Origin: Datura wrightii | Taxonomy: Eukaryota > Streptophyta > Magnoliopsida > Solanales > Solanaceae | Direction: 5' to 3' | DNA: 64,000 bases | Assembly: GCA_035772735.1 (NCBI GenBank) | Contig: JASDFA010000007.1 | Span: 83,847,501 to 83,911,500 of the forward strand | In this document: positions 44,093 to 55,997 of the stretch, piece after piece | How positions within the stretch are numbered: position 1 is the first letter of the stretch | How the letters are laid out: every line of letters starts with the position of its first letter | Translations under genes and position numbers: made by a program | The notes under the pieces: generated by a model | Databases searched by the model: none | What the model was told of the DNA's origin: nothing | Seen by the model: the letters and a program-made list of their open reading frames with translations, nothing else

Positions 44093-45460
44093 CTAAGCAG
44101 CTACTATCTGACCCACTTGTTTTTCGAGATTGCGGGTGGCTACTTGCTGATTCATTAAGTCTGTTGCCATCCTCGCCTGATTTTCTGCTAACTGATTCTG
44201 GGTCTCCATAATTTTATGCAGTGTTTCCTCAATGCTGCTACTCAATTGCCCATCATTCTGCCTATTCTGCTGATACTGCTGTTGCTGAGGTTGCATATAA
44301 TTCTGCTTTTGGTTTACACCCCAAGAAAAATTCGGGCGGCCCTGCCAATTTCTGTTGGAGTTGTTCCCAAAATTCTGATTCCTATGCACATTACCAACAA
44401 AATTGACTGATTCCGAATTGGCTCCACAAGATTCTGCATTGTGCCCCTTATTACCACAAATTTCACACCAACTCGGAGCTTGCTGAACTGCATTAACCTG
44501 GCCTTGGTGTTGGTTCATACTCAGTTTATTGAACTGCGTCATCATTTGATGTTAGAAAGAAGCTAACTGTGCTGCCAAGGCATTCAAACCATCTACTTCT
44601 GTCAACCCCGATCTCTTTCCTGCCCCGCTCGATGACTCGCTGTGCCACTTTGGATTTCCTTGTGCAATTCTGTTCAACAAAGTGTACAACTCATCATATG
44701 TCTTCTCCAAGGCTTTCCCACCCAATGGAGAGTCTAGTAATATTTTTGTGTGTGGGTCTAGACTTTCTACAAAGGTATGAGCCAGCACTTCATTTGATTG
44801 CTGGTGATGAGGGCAGTCTCTCAACAATGACTTGAATCTTTCCCAAGCCATATATAAGTTCTCATCAGGCCTCTACTTGAAATTGAGTATTTCACTTCTC
44901 AACTTTGTAGTTTTTCCTGAAGGGAAGAATCTGATAAGGAACTTCTTAGCCAAGTCATTCCATGAAGTTTTGGAGTTCGGTGGCTCCGCCTTCAACCACT
45001 TTTTTGCCTCTCCCAACAGTGAAAATGGGAAGAGGGTCAGTCGGACATAATCTGTGGACACGCCGGTGGGGACAAACGTGTCACTAGTCTCTAAAAAGCT
45101 ATGTAGGTGTTGCTGCGGGTCCTCATGTGCCATCCTAGTGAATTGACCACTAGAATGTAACAACTGCACCATGTTCTATTTAAGCTCAAAGTGCACTCCA
45201 GGCTCCGATTTACGGATGCTTGAGGTCACATTCGTCGCTAGTGGGATTGCCACTTCGCGAACTGTTCTTGCTGCCATTGCTTCTGATGACAATTGTGCTT
45301 GTCCCGCGGTTGGTTGTTGTTGTACCTTTTCTTGAAGTCTCTTCAGCTTTTTCTCTAGAGCTACTCTCCTTCGCAAATGAATTTGACGTTCAAGTTCCAG
45401 CAACGGTTCCACAAGCTCTCTACTTCTAGCCAGCTCGGCAGGACAACCTGTCACCTGCAA
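44093..45460 (-). pseudogene. A2 gag with CCHC zinc knuckle
   Basis: Minus-strand pieces in order: LERQIHLRRRVALEKKLKRL (a likely coiled-coil N-terminus), FELK-stop-NMVQLLHSSGQF, AHEDPQQHLHSFLETSD, LFPFSLLGEAKKWLKAEPP, LLRDCPHHQQSNEVLAHTF, ALEKTYDELYTLLNRIAQGN, then CEICGNKGHNAESC, an intact C-X2-C-X4-H-X4-C knuckle. Gln/Asn-rich sequence follows. At least three stops (FELK*, NFK*, IVAA*) sit where related copies have Gln or where CAG-to-TAG decay fits. It would otherwise form the particle and bind RNA. Confidence 0.88.
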
Positions 45461-45547
45461 ATAAACAGACTAAGACCAAGTTTCTCAACACTTAAGGAAA
45501 TTTCAAAAATCACAAAAAAATAGATAAATTATCAAAACTTCGCCGAG

Positions 45548-45565
45548 TCCCCGGCAACGACACTA
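45548..45565 (-). promoter_or_regulatory. A2 primer-binding site (tRNA-Asp type, decayed)
   Basis: The minus strand reads TAGTGTCGTTGCCGGGGA. A3 has TGGCGCCGTTGCCGGGGA, so there are three transitions in 18 bases. It lies six bases after the LTR end. Confidence 0.8.
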
Positions 45566-45571
45566 AAAACT

Positions 45572-47161
45572 TGACGTGCCCCTATTCGCGCGTCCACAAG
45601 TATACGGGTCGTGCAAGTAATATAGTGGCTCTTTTTAAGAACCGGGATGTCGAACCCACAGGGACTGGACCCATTCCTCTAACTATCCATTACAAGTGTG
45701 ATCTTAAATACCGAAAATGTTGGTTATAGAAGTTTTTGAGGGAGATTTTTAATTAAGTCTAAATTTGGTGAACAAAATATTCTGAATGCACTCTAGGAGC
45801 AACATAGATTTAAAACCAGATAATCATGCGATGCTACGATTTGCAATGGGTTAAGTATGCTACTATCGATTGTCATTTCACATAATTAGAATTGCATGTT
45901 CATGGTCTTTCGAGCCTCTAAACACAGCAAACTAGCCTCACTGCATCATTGTGAGTGAGGATGCTACTTCTAGTTCGTGGGCAATCAATTATGTTGTGGT
46001 TTACATGGAAATGATTAGGGACTTTCATGCGTCTAATCATTTAACTCAACTTAGCCTCACAACTACTTCTTCGAGTGGTGATGTGATAATCCTAAGTCCA
46101 TCTTTGAATACCCCCGTTTTATCAACCAAGCATGGTGTTAGGTATATTGCTATCCTAACACGAAATTATATCGTGAGATACAAACATGCTCCTCACATTC
46201 TCATGTTCTGACCTAGGTCACTGCTTTCTCAAGACTATGCCCAAGCTAACATATATGTTTTCATGGTGATCAATCATAAAGACAACCAACAATCCAGAAT
46301 GCAAGACGGAAGCAACAATCAATAACTTAATTCCAAAACAATTTCATAGAATCACAATAATAATTCATGACTTCCACCCTAGAGGAAGGGATCTAGCCAT
46401 TCATGTTCGTAAAACTACAAGAAACTACAACTAAATTAACATACTTACAAGAATTTGGTAGATGAGAAGGGAATTTGACAAACCCTAGATGAGTTCTCCC
46501 AGTTCTCCCTTCAATCCTAGGTAGTTTTCCAGAATAAAATTGTGACCAATTGGATTTAAGAGCTAAGGGACCTATTTATAGTAAATGGCAAACGTGCATA
46601 ATTTAGCCTGTCGTGGAATGGCTCCGTGTCACGGAGTGTATCGCGGAGCAATGCCTCTGTGACACGGAGGTAACGCGTAAGCTCCCTGGAAATTGCCTCC
46701 AGAAGCCAAAACTGCCGAGTGTCACCGCGTTGGCAGCGTGTCACGCTGCTTGGGCAGCGCGTTGGCACACCCCTGTCGCGCAGCTGGCATGGCGTGGCAT
46801 GTTGCTGGCGCGCTGGTGCTTCTTGCCTTCCGCATTTGCTCGCGTGCCTGGCATAGGCGTGGCACAGCGCTGGGCGGGGCACACGCACAGCGTGGCACGC
46901 TGCCTGGTGCGGCCAGCCTTGCCATGGCCTACTCCTTGCCGACTCTCGCTCATTGCTCCCGACTCCATTCCGCTACTTCACCAACTTATAAATTAGTTCC
47001 TCAAAATCATTGAAACCTACAAAACAAGGACTAATCATGTTGGTTAGCACATATATTCACATTTATATAAAATCACATGAAAATGTATACAATTACTTAG
47101 CTAAACAAGACTAAATTAAGTTATCAAGAGTCACTCGGGCATGCTATTTTGCCCGAGATCA
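45572..47161 (-). repeat. A2 5' LTR (1590 bp)
   Basis: Ends TGACGTGCCC (left) and GCCCGAGATCA (right). It carries the start palindrome (47134-47157), TATAAATAG on the minus strand (46580-46572) and the GC-rich palindrome block (46606-46920). Confidence 0.92.
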
Positions 47162-48254
47162 ACTGGCATAGGATATACCCGTGCCTTTATGAAAATGGGA
47201 GGCATTTAATACGGATTTCATTGTAGGGTTACCTCATACCAGGCATAAGTATGATTCCATCTTGGTAATTGTCGACAGGTTGACATAATTAGCTCACTTT
47301 CTGTTAGTAAGGGCGACCTTTTCAGCCAAAGATTATGCTGAGCTGTATATCAGAGAAATAGTACGATTGAATGGTGTTCCGTTGTCAATTATCTCCTACA
47401 GAGGAGCGCAGTTTACAGCTATGTTTTGGCAATCTTTTCATAGGGGCCTGGGGACGCAGGTTAACCTGAGCACAACCTTCCATCCTCAGATAGAAGGGAA
47501 GGCAGAACGTACTATCTAGATGCTCGAGAATATGTTACGAGCATATGTATTATATTTTGGAGGCAGTTGGGATGAACATCTACCGCTCATTGAGTTTGCC
47601 TACAATAACAATTATCATTCAGCAATTAAGATGGCACCTTATGAAGCATTGTATGGGAGGAAGTGTAGATCTCCAACTGGTTGGTTTGAGGTAGGAGAAT
47701 CAGCATTAATTGGGCTGGACATTATTCATCAGTCAGAAGAGAAAGTAAAGCTTATCAGGGAACGTCTGCTGGCTGCCCAAAGCCGCCAGAAATCTTATGC
47801 TGATGTGTGACGAAGAAACTTAGAGTTTAATGTGGATGACTAGGTATTCTTAAAGGTTTCACCGATGAAAGAGGTGATGAGATTTGGTAAGAAAGGAAAG
47901 CTCAGCCCGAGGTTTATTGGGCCTTATCATATTCGTCGAAGGATAGGCTAGGTGGCTTATGAGTTGGATTTACCCCCAGAATTAGAATCCGTTCACCCAG
48001 TTTTCCATGTATCAATGCTGAGGAAGTGTATGGGAGATCCCTTCCGGATTGTTCCTGTCCAAGATGTCCAAGTCACCGAAGAGTTAGCCTATGAAGAAGC
48101 TCCAGTAGCCATACTAGACCGGCAGATTCGTAGATTGAGGACTAAAGATGTTGCTTCTGTTAAGGTGTTGTGGCAAAATAAGAACCGAGAGGAGATGACC
48201 TGGGAGGCAGAAGATGATATGAAAACCAGATATCCTCAGTTATTTCATACGTAA
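47162..48254 (+). pseudogene. G6 integrase core to chromodomain end, after A2
   Basis: The frame resumes with DFIVGLPHTRHKYDS, RATFSAKDYAELYIREIVRL, ISYRGAQFTAMFW, GKAERTI-stop, EFAYNNNYHSAIKMAPYEAL, GWFEVGESALIG, then VMRFGKKGKLSPRFIGPYH, VHPVFHVSML and VLWQNKNREEMTWEAEDDM. The second catalytic Asp is Tyr (SYRG for SDRG). Stops are mostly CAG to TAG, CGA to TGA and TGG to TAG. The last 300 bp (47952-48254) are open to the natural stop. Confidence 0.9.
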
Positions 48255-48530
48255 TCAGATTGGAGGTATGTCGTTATTGTTGTTTCATATTGCATTATAT
48301 ACATGTATATATGGAGTAATTGACTTCAGTCTATTGTCAAATGAATGTCATAGTATTGTGTGGAGTACCTGTATTGGACTTTTCTGCGTTTTTAGGGTTT
48401 TTGGATAGTCCATACTACAGGGGAGACTCTGCCAAATTTTTTTCAGAATTAGTAATCGCAAGTTAAAGTTCTTGCAAGCAGAAGTTAACATTTGAGGATG
48501 AATGTTCTTAAGGGTGGGTGGGTGGGAGGA
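48255..48530 (+). other. G6 3' UTR, AGGA-loop hairpin and PPT
   Basis: Short 3' UTR. ACATTTG-AGGA-TGAATGT (48488-48505) is a hairpin with two wobble pairs. AAGGGTGGGTGGGTGGGAGGA follows as a long PPT before the LTR. Confidence 0.83.
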
Positions 48531-50658
48531 TATTACACCCCATCAGTTTCTAGCATGTAGTTGGCCTATTCGCATATTGGTTGGAAGTTTTAGAATGCCC
48601 TACGTGCAAGGAGAGGGCCCGGGGAAAGGCCGAACGAGTGCCAAGTTGGGATTTCGTGAAAGGAGGCCAAACCAAGATGCCAGAGGGGCAAAGTGGCACG
48701 AAACCCCTACCTCCACGTTAGCCAACGTGGCACGGAGCCATAACGGTGCGTTGGCTAGCATGCCACATTGCCATGCATCTGGCTCCAAGTATAAATAGGC
48801 CTCACCATTAGATTATTATCATTTTCCATATATACCATGCGATCAGAAGAGATAGGGATGAAGAGAATATATAATTTTCTTTCAATTACGCTGCCAAACA
48901 CCGTCCAAATTCAAATTAACTTCGGGTATCGAAGTATAAGGCTGCAGGGAGCATTTCTACGGAGTTAGTTTCGTGAAATTCGCCCAGCGAATCGTTGTCC
49001 CGTCGAGCCAAAGTGATTGGAATTGCTCCAAACCAGTGTTAATACAATCCCAGTCTTAAAGTAAGTATTTCTCCCTTCTGGATCCCCAAGAAATTACGAG
49101 TTTTTCAATAAGTGAAGAATAGTCAGTAAACGTACATATAGTTATTGTTTTCTTCCAGTATAGTAATAAAGTTAGCTCTATTCTTCCGTGAATGTGAATC
49201 AGTTAGGAAGAACAGCTGAATACCAGTCGAACCTCGCTAGTTAATCGGTAAAAAGCGAACGAGGTATGTAAAGACAGTTTCTCTTAGCAAGTTAGTTTCT
49301 TCAGTATAATAATCCGGTATGAATCCTAGTAAAGTATTTCAGGAATAGTTTATCATGTTCAATATGTTATTATGTATAGTTGTTGTTACCAATTGAGACC
49401 TGTATTTGTGTTGTTTTAGGACGGATTACCTGTATGGCTTCCGTGACCGCCCCAGGGTTAATGGCTGTGTCGACTCGTCTGCTAGAGGGTGAGGATACGT
49501 CGCTCTACGGAGTGGCATGCCATCCACAGGGAAGAAGATGGGGAGCCAGCTCCACATATTTTGCCGTGGTTGACCTATACACACCCCCGCCGAGCGCTTG
49601 CGCTTGGGGTGTAGATTTCAGGAGTCCTCCGGACTCAGGCACAACGATAGTCAGGGGCCTAGCGGGCCCAAGCTACATACCCAGGGGACAGGCAGGATGT
49701 TCATAGGTAGTAGGTGATGTAGTATGACCTGGATAGGGGTATATAGATTGAGATGTACTCACTCGGGCTAATGGCGGCCCAAGTTGGCTGTGCCGTGTTG
49801 ATGATACCTTACGGCTTATAGGGGCCATGTATGGTATGTACGTTGCTTTAGTTACTAATAGTTAGACAGTAGGGCGCCTCATTGTCAGGTATGACTCCTA
49901 CTCTTCTTTTTATAGTTATGTCTAGTTCTGATTACATTATTTCAGTCAGTTTCAGTCTGTTTTCCTTTATTACAGTTATTGTCAGTTCTAATACTTACTT
50001 TCAGTCATTTATAGTTATTGCTTTACATACTTAGTACCTGTGGTACTGACGCCCTCTTTTGGGGCGCTGCATTGCTTGCCTGCAGGTACTCACAAATGTG
50101 GATCGGATCCCTAGTAGTTCCAGTCAGCAGTACAGATCCTTCAGCTCCTATCTTCCGGAGCTTGAGTGTTTGAGGTTTACTTTCTTTTTGTTGTACAGTA
50201 TGGGTAGGCCGGGGCCCTGTCCCGACCATCTTATTACTCTTAGAGGCTTGCATATTGTATTATCCCCTGTGGTTAGTTGATATTGGCCGTGTGGGGCCAT
50301 ATGTGCTTTAGATTATGTGTGTTGGCCGTGTAGGGCCTTGTTAGTTGTTGATTGATGACCTTGTCGGTCATGTTTCAGTTTAGCACCTGATTTCGTTCTT
50401 CAGCAATAACTAGATATCATGGTGGCCTTGTCGCCCGAATAGGACTCCTTATATTTGTTTGTCTCTAGTTAGCTGTTTTCTTTCATAGGTGGCTATAGGC
50501 CTTGTCGGCTGGGGATTGTTTTTACAGCCGCTATATAGCCCGTCGTTTTCTTGATTCCATAGTTAGAGTTAGCCCTTCACCAGAGGTGCTTAGGCTCAGT
50601 CAGCTCAGTAGTTCAGATCCTAGTAGGGCACTAGGTGTTAGTCATGCCTCCTGTTTGG
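48531..50658 (+). repeat. G6 3' LTR, cut by A3
   Basis: Starts TATTACACCCC (TG changed to TA) and ends in GTCATGCCTCC just before A3. The promoter block is at 48690-48770 (CCACGTTAGCCAACGTGGCAC, GGAGCC, TAGCATGCCACATTG) with TATAAATAG at 48790-48798. The final ~15 bp of the LTR are missing or displaced by A3. Confidence 0.83.
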
Positions 50659-52058
50659 TGCGTTGTTGGGGTTATAAAACCGACACGCAAGTGCACATGG
50701 TCGAACAAGTAGTAAGTGGCTTTAGTAAGCCAAGTATCGATCCCTCAGAGACTTGGGTTAAGTGCGATTTGCTCAAGTATACTATATTTTTACTTCTAAA
50801 TATGCTGACAACTAAATAACCAAAAAGTGAATAATTTGTTTTATAAATTTTATACTAAACTACAAACAATTATCTACTTTGAATTTGGACTATGAATAAG
50901 AGCATGCCGAGGTTAAAGAACATGTAATGAAACTGATTATCATCATAAATTGGTTAATCTTTTCTTCCAGTTGCTAGCCAAGAACAATTGCCAAGAGATT
51001 AAAACTCTCGTATTTAATCTCACTTAAGAATCATGAACCATCCGTCTACATTTTTGTGATCAAATGCAATTCATGTTCTAGCCATACAATTCCGGTTCCT
51101 AAATTGACTAATACGACTTTCAAGTATATTTCTATCAGGAAAGCACATCAAAACTCAATTTTCCCAAATCAAGTAAAGAACAATATCCTATTAATTCACA
51201 ACTTTCCAATTTCGTGCTCTCTCGAGTGAAATCGGATTTTTTAGATGTACATTAATGTAGGCCACACACCAATGCAGTAGAAACAAGAATTAATAGAACA
51301 ACATGGAAGAAAAAGATGAAAAACCATATAATTAATAATCAAAATTCATCATAAGTGTTCACAACCTCAGCAAGGAAGTGAATTAGCCACTCATTTGTGG
51401 ATTAATCATCCTAAAACAAGTGTTAATCATCCAAACAATTCAATTAGAGAAGAAAGAAAGAGAGAAAAAACCCTGAACTTTTCATCCCTCAACTGCCTGT
51501 AACCCACGTCCTTGCTCCACCAAGTCTGAATTATGAAAAATACGCTTAAGTGTTCTATTTATACTAGTGGGAATTTTTCCCGGAATAATGAGCAACGTGT
51601 CACGGAGTGCATCGCGGAGCACTGCCTCTGTGACACGCCGTGAACGCGGACCCTCACTGGAACTGGGGGTCCGAGAAATCAAACACCAACGTGGCACGGC
51701 GTGCAACGCGGAGGCTAGCCACCGTGCCACGGAGCAGACGCGAACCTCCACTCGAAATTGGTGAATTTTCACCCTCCAGGCAGAATGCATCCGCGATGGT
51801 AGCGTGACACGGCTCATTCGCGGAGCCCCTTTAATTCGTGCAGTCCTATGCCTTTTTCCTTGCTCGCATCCAAGTCCAACTCCGATATCATACAACATGC
51901 ATTTTAGCTTCCCGAAATCACATTTTACCTACAAAACAATGCTAATCATGTTCGTTAGTACAAATTCACATTTTATTACCAATTACATGAAAACGTATAC
52001 ACATTGCTAGATAAACAAGGCGAAAATGATACTTTTGAGTATCACTTGGGCATATAAA
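50659..52058 (-). repeat. A3 LTR-A (1400 bp, start deleted)
   Basis: The left end TGCGTTG matches LTR-B. The right end CATATAAA runs straight into TACCCCACACTT: the outer LTR bases, including the terminal TG and one arm of the start palindrome, plus a few PPT bases, are missing compared with A1. LTR-B shows the identical deletion. Confidence 0.88.
51555..51830 (-). promoter_or_regulatory. A3 LTR-A promoter: TATAAATAG and palindrome cassette
   Basis: On the minus strand TATAAATAG is at 51563-51555. The cassette at 51590-51830 has a near-perfect 12-bp inverted repeat, CGTGTCACGGAG (51596-51607) and CTCTGTGACACG (51626-51637), plus ACGTGGCACGG, CCGTGCCACGG and GCGTGACACGG. LTR-B repeats it at 59637-59915. 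Confidence 0.75.
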
Positions 52059-53945
52059 TACCCCACACTTAAATCCTTGTTCGTCCTCGAACAACGAACA
52101 TACAATTCATGCAATTTACATCCCAACCTTCGCTACTATAGTGCGACAATTTAAGCTACGGTCATACCGATCATTCAATATTTCAAATCATCAAGAAAAC
52201 ATGCATGGTCTTAACAATGCAATGACCTTCAATACATTAAGACTTCCTAGACTTTAAGAATTGACTCTCGATATCGGCAAACTCATGCAAATCAGCTAAT
52301 CAAGATATCCGACACGAAAATCAATCTTTCATCAAGCATGTGCCCTCACAACTCAAGAGAATCTTCCCCTTTTTGCTCATGTGACACACAAACATTCAAG
52401 TAGGGGCATGTAAAAACAATTTCACTCTCCCAAAAGAATTCACATGCATCATGTCATGACCCACAGGCTTGCCCTTAGTGTATTACTCCACTAATATAAA
52501 GAAATGCAATGTAAGATCATGTAGGACTTTAATGGGTTGTAATGGAAGCTATGGAACTAGTATATATTGAATTAGCCAATAATAACCACTAGCATCCTTA
52601 AGCGCCTTTGCAACACATTCCCATCAACTCATGGACATTGTTTCTCTTTTTTTTTTTTTTCATCATCCCATTCTTGATGATTTACCTTAGTATGGCCCAT
52701 TTCATTAAGCACACTTGACACAATAACAAAGGTTATTCATGCACCTTCATTATCGTCTATTTATAACCAGTGCACCTTCAACCTTTCCTTTTCTTCCCTC
52801 ACTCTGCTTTTCTTTTTCTTTTCACCATTTTCACTCTTTGACACTTTGGGAAAATGATTTTCTCAAGCGCTTAAGAGTTTTGTATAGACTTTACGGCTAA
52901 TGAAAAGAAGGAACTAAGCTCAGTTTAAGCTTTTTGGACAAAAGAAAGAAATAATAGGCTAAAGGCTCAACGAGCTGACTAGGGTATACAATCACAGACA
53001 GGGGGAGTATGACCAGAAAAATAGAAACTCTCGGTTAAAACAAAAAAATGCCTACATCCTTTCCTATAATACACCTCCTTCATTTCGTTTTGTACACACA
53101 CCAGGCAAGTTCTAGACACTTCACAATAGCATGGAATATCAACATCTCACTTCACACTTTATGCACATGCTCGATTCAAGATGTATTCACAGACTCTTCA
53201 ATCAGCTAATTACATGAATTCAAACATTAAGCCTCAATCACACCGAATCGAACTTTACAGCCTAGGTATCTCAACATATTTAAAAGATTTCATGCTTTCA
53301 TACGAATCACCTTTGCATTTTGAATATCATGCACAACACGCAACCAAAAATTCACAACCATATAGTAACTACAGGTTCGGGGACGCAATCCACCAAAGAA
53401 AAAAACTGAAAATAAATTAAAATAAACTACTCCTAACGACTACATTTCCCTTAAGACGGTCGTCATCCATCCATCATAGAGAACGGTCACTAACTACGAC
53501 GTCGGTTCAATGGGACCCTTCTCGGTAAAAGAACCGAAAACAAACGCCGAGAAACCCAAAATTAATAAGTTGAAAAATTTTGCAAACCATCGATCATTTC
53601 GATAGAAAAATTATTTACAAAATATTTTAAATATGAACAAAATATTTTCAAAAAATTTTAAAAATATCGATCATTTCGATAAGCAAAAATATTTACAAAA
53701 ATATTTACAGAATCAGCTAGCAACATTCAACAACAACCATCAATTCCACAAATATTTACAAATACAAAATAGTTTGAAAATTCACAAACACAGGGAAACA
53801 TAACATACAAAATAACAGAGGAGAACATACAAACAAACCAGCCCAGCCTAGCACCTAACTACTCCCACCCCACACTTAATCTGAACACTGTCCCCAGTGT
53901 TCACAAAAATTAAATAGCACATAATCGGGTGGTGGAACTCCCTGA
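52059..53945 (-). other. A3 3' UTR with PPT remnant and hairpins
   Basis: AT-rich, no coding seen. On the minus strand the PPT remnant AAGTGTGGGGTA is at 52070-52059 and the hairpin TTGTTCG-AGGA-CGAACAA at 52094-52077. The hairpin TTCTCGG...CCGAGAA is at 53519-53553 around an AAAAGAACCGAAAA loop. The ACGGTCGTCATCCATCCAT block lies near 53457. Confidence 0.75.
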
Positions 53946-55166
53946 TCAGTCAAAGTATTCCACTTCTTCATCAGGTGCTGTTGCCTCATCTCCCATGTTC
54001 GAGTCGCCTCCGTCGTCATCATCAGACTCCACATCGGAGTCCTCCCGATACGTCTCCTCGTTCGTGGGGACATCATCATCAGTGGGCTCTACAATGGCTG
54101 GCCCTACTCGGCATAGAGCCCTGGCATTTTCGCCAAACAGGTAATCTAGCTCGAGCTGCCATAGCTCCTCCTCTGTGGCTGGTCTCCCACCGATCCTTAG
54201 CTGGAGCATTTGCATCCCATACATCTGTGCCATGTACTGGTCATCACGAGCATGTCACTCGGCAAGTGTCAGCACTGGCCCATGGGTAGTGTCGGGAGCC
54301 TTAGTTTTAGTCACATCCAAGGCCCGCCGCTCCAACTGTGGGATATAATCGAGGGCCTCCTCCTCAACATCGAGGCCCCGAAGAAGGGTGGTGAGTAGTC
54401 CACCAAAACCATACCTGTGGCCCTGGTGCAATCGGGCTCTCTTCATGGCGGATATAATGACCGCCCCGACATTAATCTCTAGCCCTTTTATCAGGGCGTA
54501 CACCAGGCAAACACGGTCCCGGGTTACATCAGTCATATGTACCCCCGGGATTAGGCACGAGCAGACTATCTTCAGCCAAATTTGGGCTTCCCTATTCATC
54601 TGAGAATATGGCAGAGTCTGGTGGTAGCCCCTTTCCTTGTGCCTGCTCCATCTAGCTGTAGATCGGGCCCCACACAGTGTGCGTCTGATGACAGCATATG
54701 GTGGGGTAATGTTCAGCTGGCGGAGAATGTGGGCGTCTGTGTCCCGCGCTCCTATGAAGGCATTTAGCTGGTGGGGCTCCAGAGTGACTATCTGCCCTCT
54801 GATTTTGATGGTTTGACTTCTTATTGACGGGTTCTAGTTGGCATAGAACTCCCGGACCAGGTGCAGGTTGCATTCTTTGGGCTCCTCGAATATGAAACTT
54901 AGCCCAGCAGCCTCGATCCGTTGAACTATTCTGGGGAACTCCTGTGCCAATGGCTCCCGTGCTATATGCTCTTCGGGGAAATATTTGTTCTCTTTATGCT
55001 TCGCATACCACCTTTTCCCCTCGTCCGTCACCCATCTTGTTCCATATTGGCGGCGCTGGCCGCGTGGAACTACTGGTGCAGCTGGGACTGCTGTGCCCAG
55101 TCTGAGTCGCTTTCTTCCGGTGCCTGAAGTTGATGCACCCTTCCCTTTATCTTGTCTGCTTGCCAT
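53946..55166 (-). pseudogene. A3 PTP: 'putative plant transposon protein' ORF
   Basis: Start ATG at 55166-55164 (MASRQDKGKGASTSGTGRKR), chosen because it follows the predicted intron acceptor and matches A1 and A4. A Met five codons upstream is also possible. About 406 codons: WYAKHKENKYFPEEHIAREP, FPRIVQRIEAAGLSFIFEEP, CNLHLVREFYAN, REAQIWLKIVCSCLIPGVH, DRVCLVYALIKGLEINVGAV, LQLRIGGRPATEEELWQLEL, then an Asp/Glu-rich tail ending EEVEYFD. Two in-frame stops (YAN*NP, TGG to TAG; LAE*HA, CGA to TGA) are shared with A4. No frameshift is visible. The family's function is unknown to me; the acidic tail and basic head suggest nucleic-acid or protein binding, as inference only. Confidence 0.8.
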
Positions 55167-55171
55167 TTTGC

Positions 55172-55868
55172 CTGTCAACACACGTCAACAATCGCCATGT
55201 TAAGCTAAATAAATATTAACTTCGGCTAAGGTCGGGTTACGCTAAATTACCCCACACTTAGTCCTTAGTTACAGTTATAACCTATGGAAAGAATAACTTT
55301 ATTTACACAAAACAACCAGCTATACAATCATTCTTAGTGCATTTAAAAAGAAAATTCGACGGTATAACTTCTGCGTACTACTCAGACTTCGTACAACTAA
55401 TCACAATTCCTACCATCTCAAACATTTTAACCCTCGCACTTAGCAAAGATAAAACAAAGAAACAAAAATAACAACAAAAATTTATATACCTTAACCTATC
55501 CAACCAACCAAATACAAACAATTTTCAACATTTCCCCCAAACCCGAGAATTCGTCGTCTATTCACATCCTACCACTTTGTACAATGACTCATCTCATTCA
55601 ACACGTACAACCCGGCATACAATTCATGATTTCAATACATTTCTAACTTCAAATTCAACAACAAGCCCTAGAATTGATTTTCGCAATCAAATTCGAATAC
55701 TTTATGCAATCGACAAGTTCAAACAATCATAACCACATTCCGAATATTTTTCAATTGACAAATAACTCGAATTCATGCTTAATTTCTACTTAGGGCTATT
55801 TAGTTCACCTCCCATGCTTAAAATCAAAGAAAATCGACAAAAACATGAGAGGGAATTGGAAAACATAC
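55172..55868 (-). other. Predicted 5'-UTR intron before A3 PTP (697 bp)
   Basis: On the minus strand the donor is ACAAG|GTATGT (GT at 55868-55867) and the acceptor GTTGACAG|GC (ending 55172), five bases before the PTP ATG. The interior is AT-rich. A4 has the same donor and a shifted AG; A1 keeps a donor but has lost the acceptor. Confidence 0.6.
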
Positions 55869-55997
55869 CTTGTAGTTGAATAATCGAAGAAAACTCGGTA
55901 AATTGTTGCCTTAACCATGGCACGTTGGTGGGAGAGGGGTTTTGGGATGTTTGGTCACGGAAGAAATTGAAAATGAGGGGAAAAGGGGAGTTTTCGA

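Larger units (their letters stand above)
39424..47161 (-). mobile_element. A2: Athila-like gag-PR element without pol or PTP
   Basis: Two 1590-bp LTRs (39424-41013 and 45572-47161) in minus orientation. Flanks ACTGA (39419-39423) and ACTGG (47162-47166) form a 5-bp duplication with one difference, within the G6 integrase. From right to left: LTR, PBS (tRNA-Asp type), gag, protease, paired stem-loops, 3' UTR, PPT, LTR. RT, RNase H, integrase and the PTP ORF are absent. It is structurally the most complete non-autonomous element here. Confidence 0.92.
34998..50658 (+). mobile_element. G6: chromodomain-type Ty3/gypsy with A2 inserted
   Basis: Plus-strand order is a truncated 5' LTR, gag, protease, RT, RNase H, integrase (split by A2 at 39424-47161), chromodomain-like end, PPT and a 3' LTR cut by A3. 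The 5' LTR runs straight into gag: about 1 kb of LTR, the PBS and the gag start are deleted. Stops and frameshifts are frequent. It sits in the G5 LTR fragment. All pol domains are recognisable, but two catalytic Asp residues are replaced by Tyr. Confidence 0.87.
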
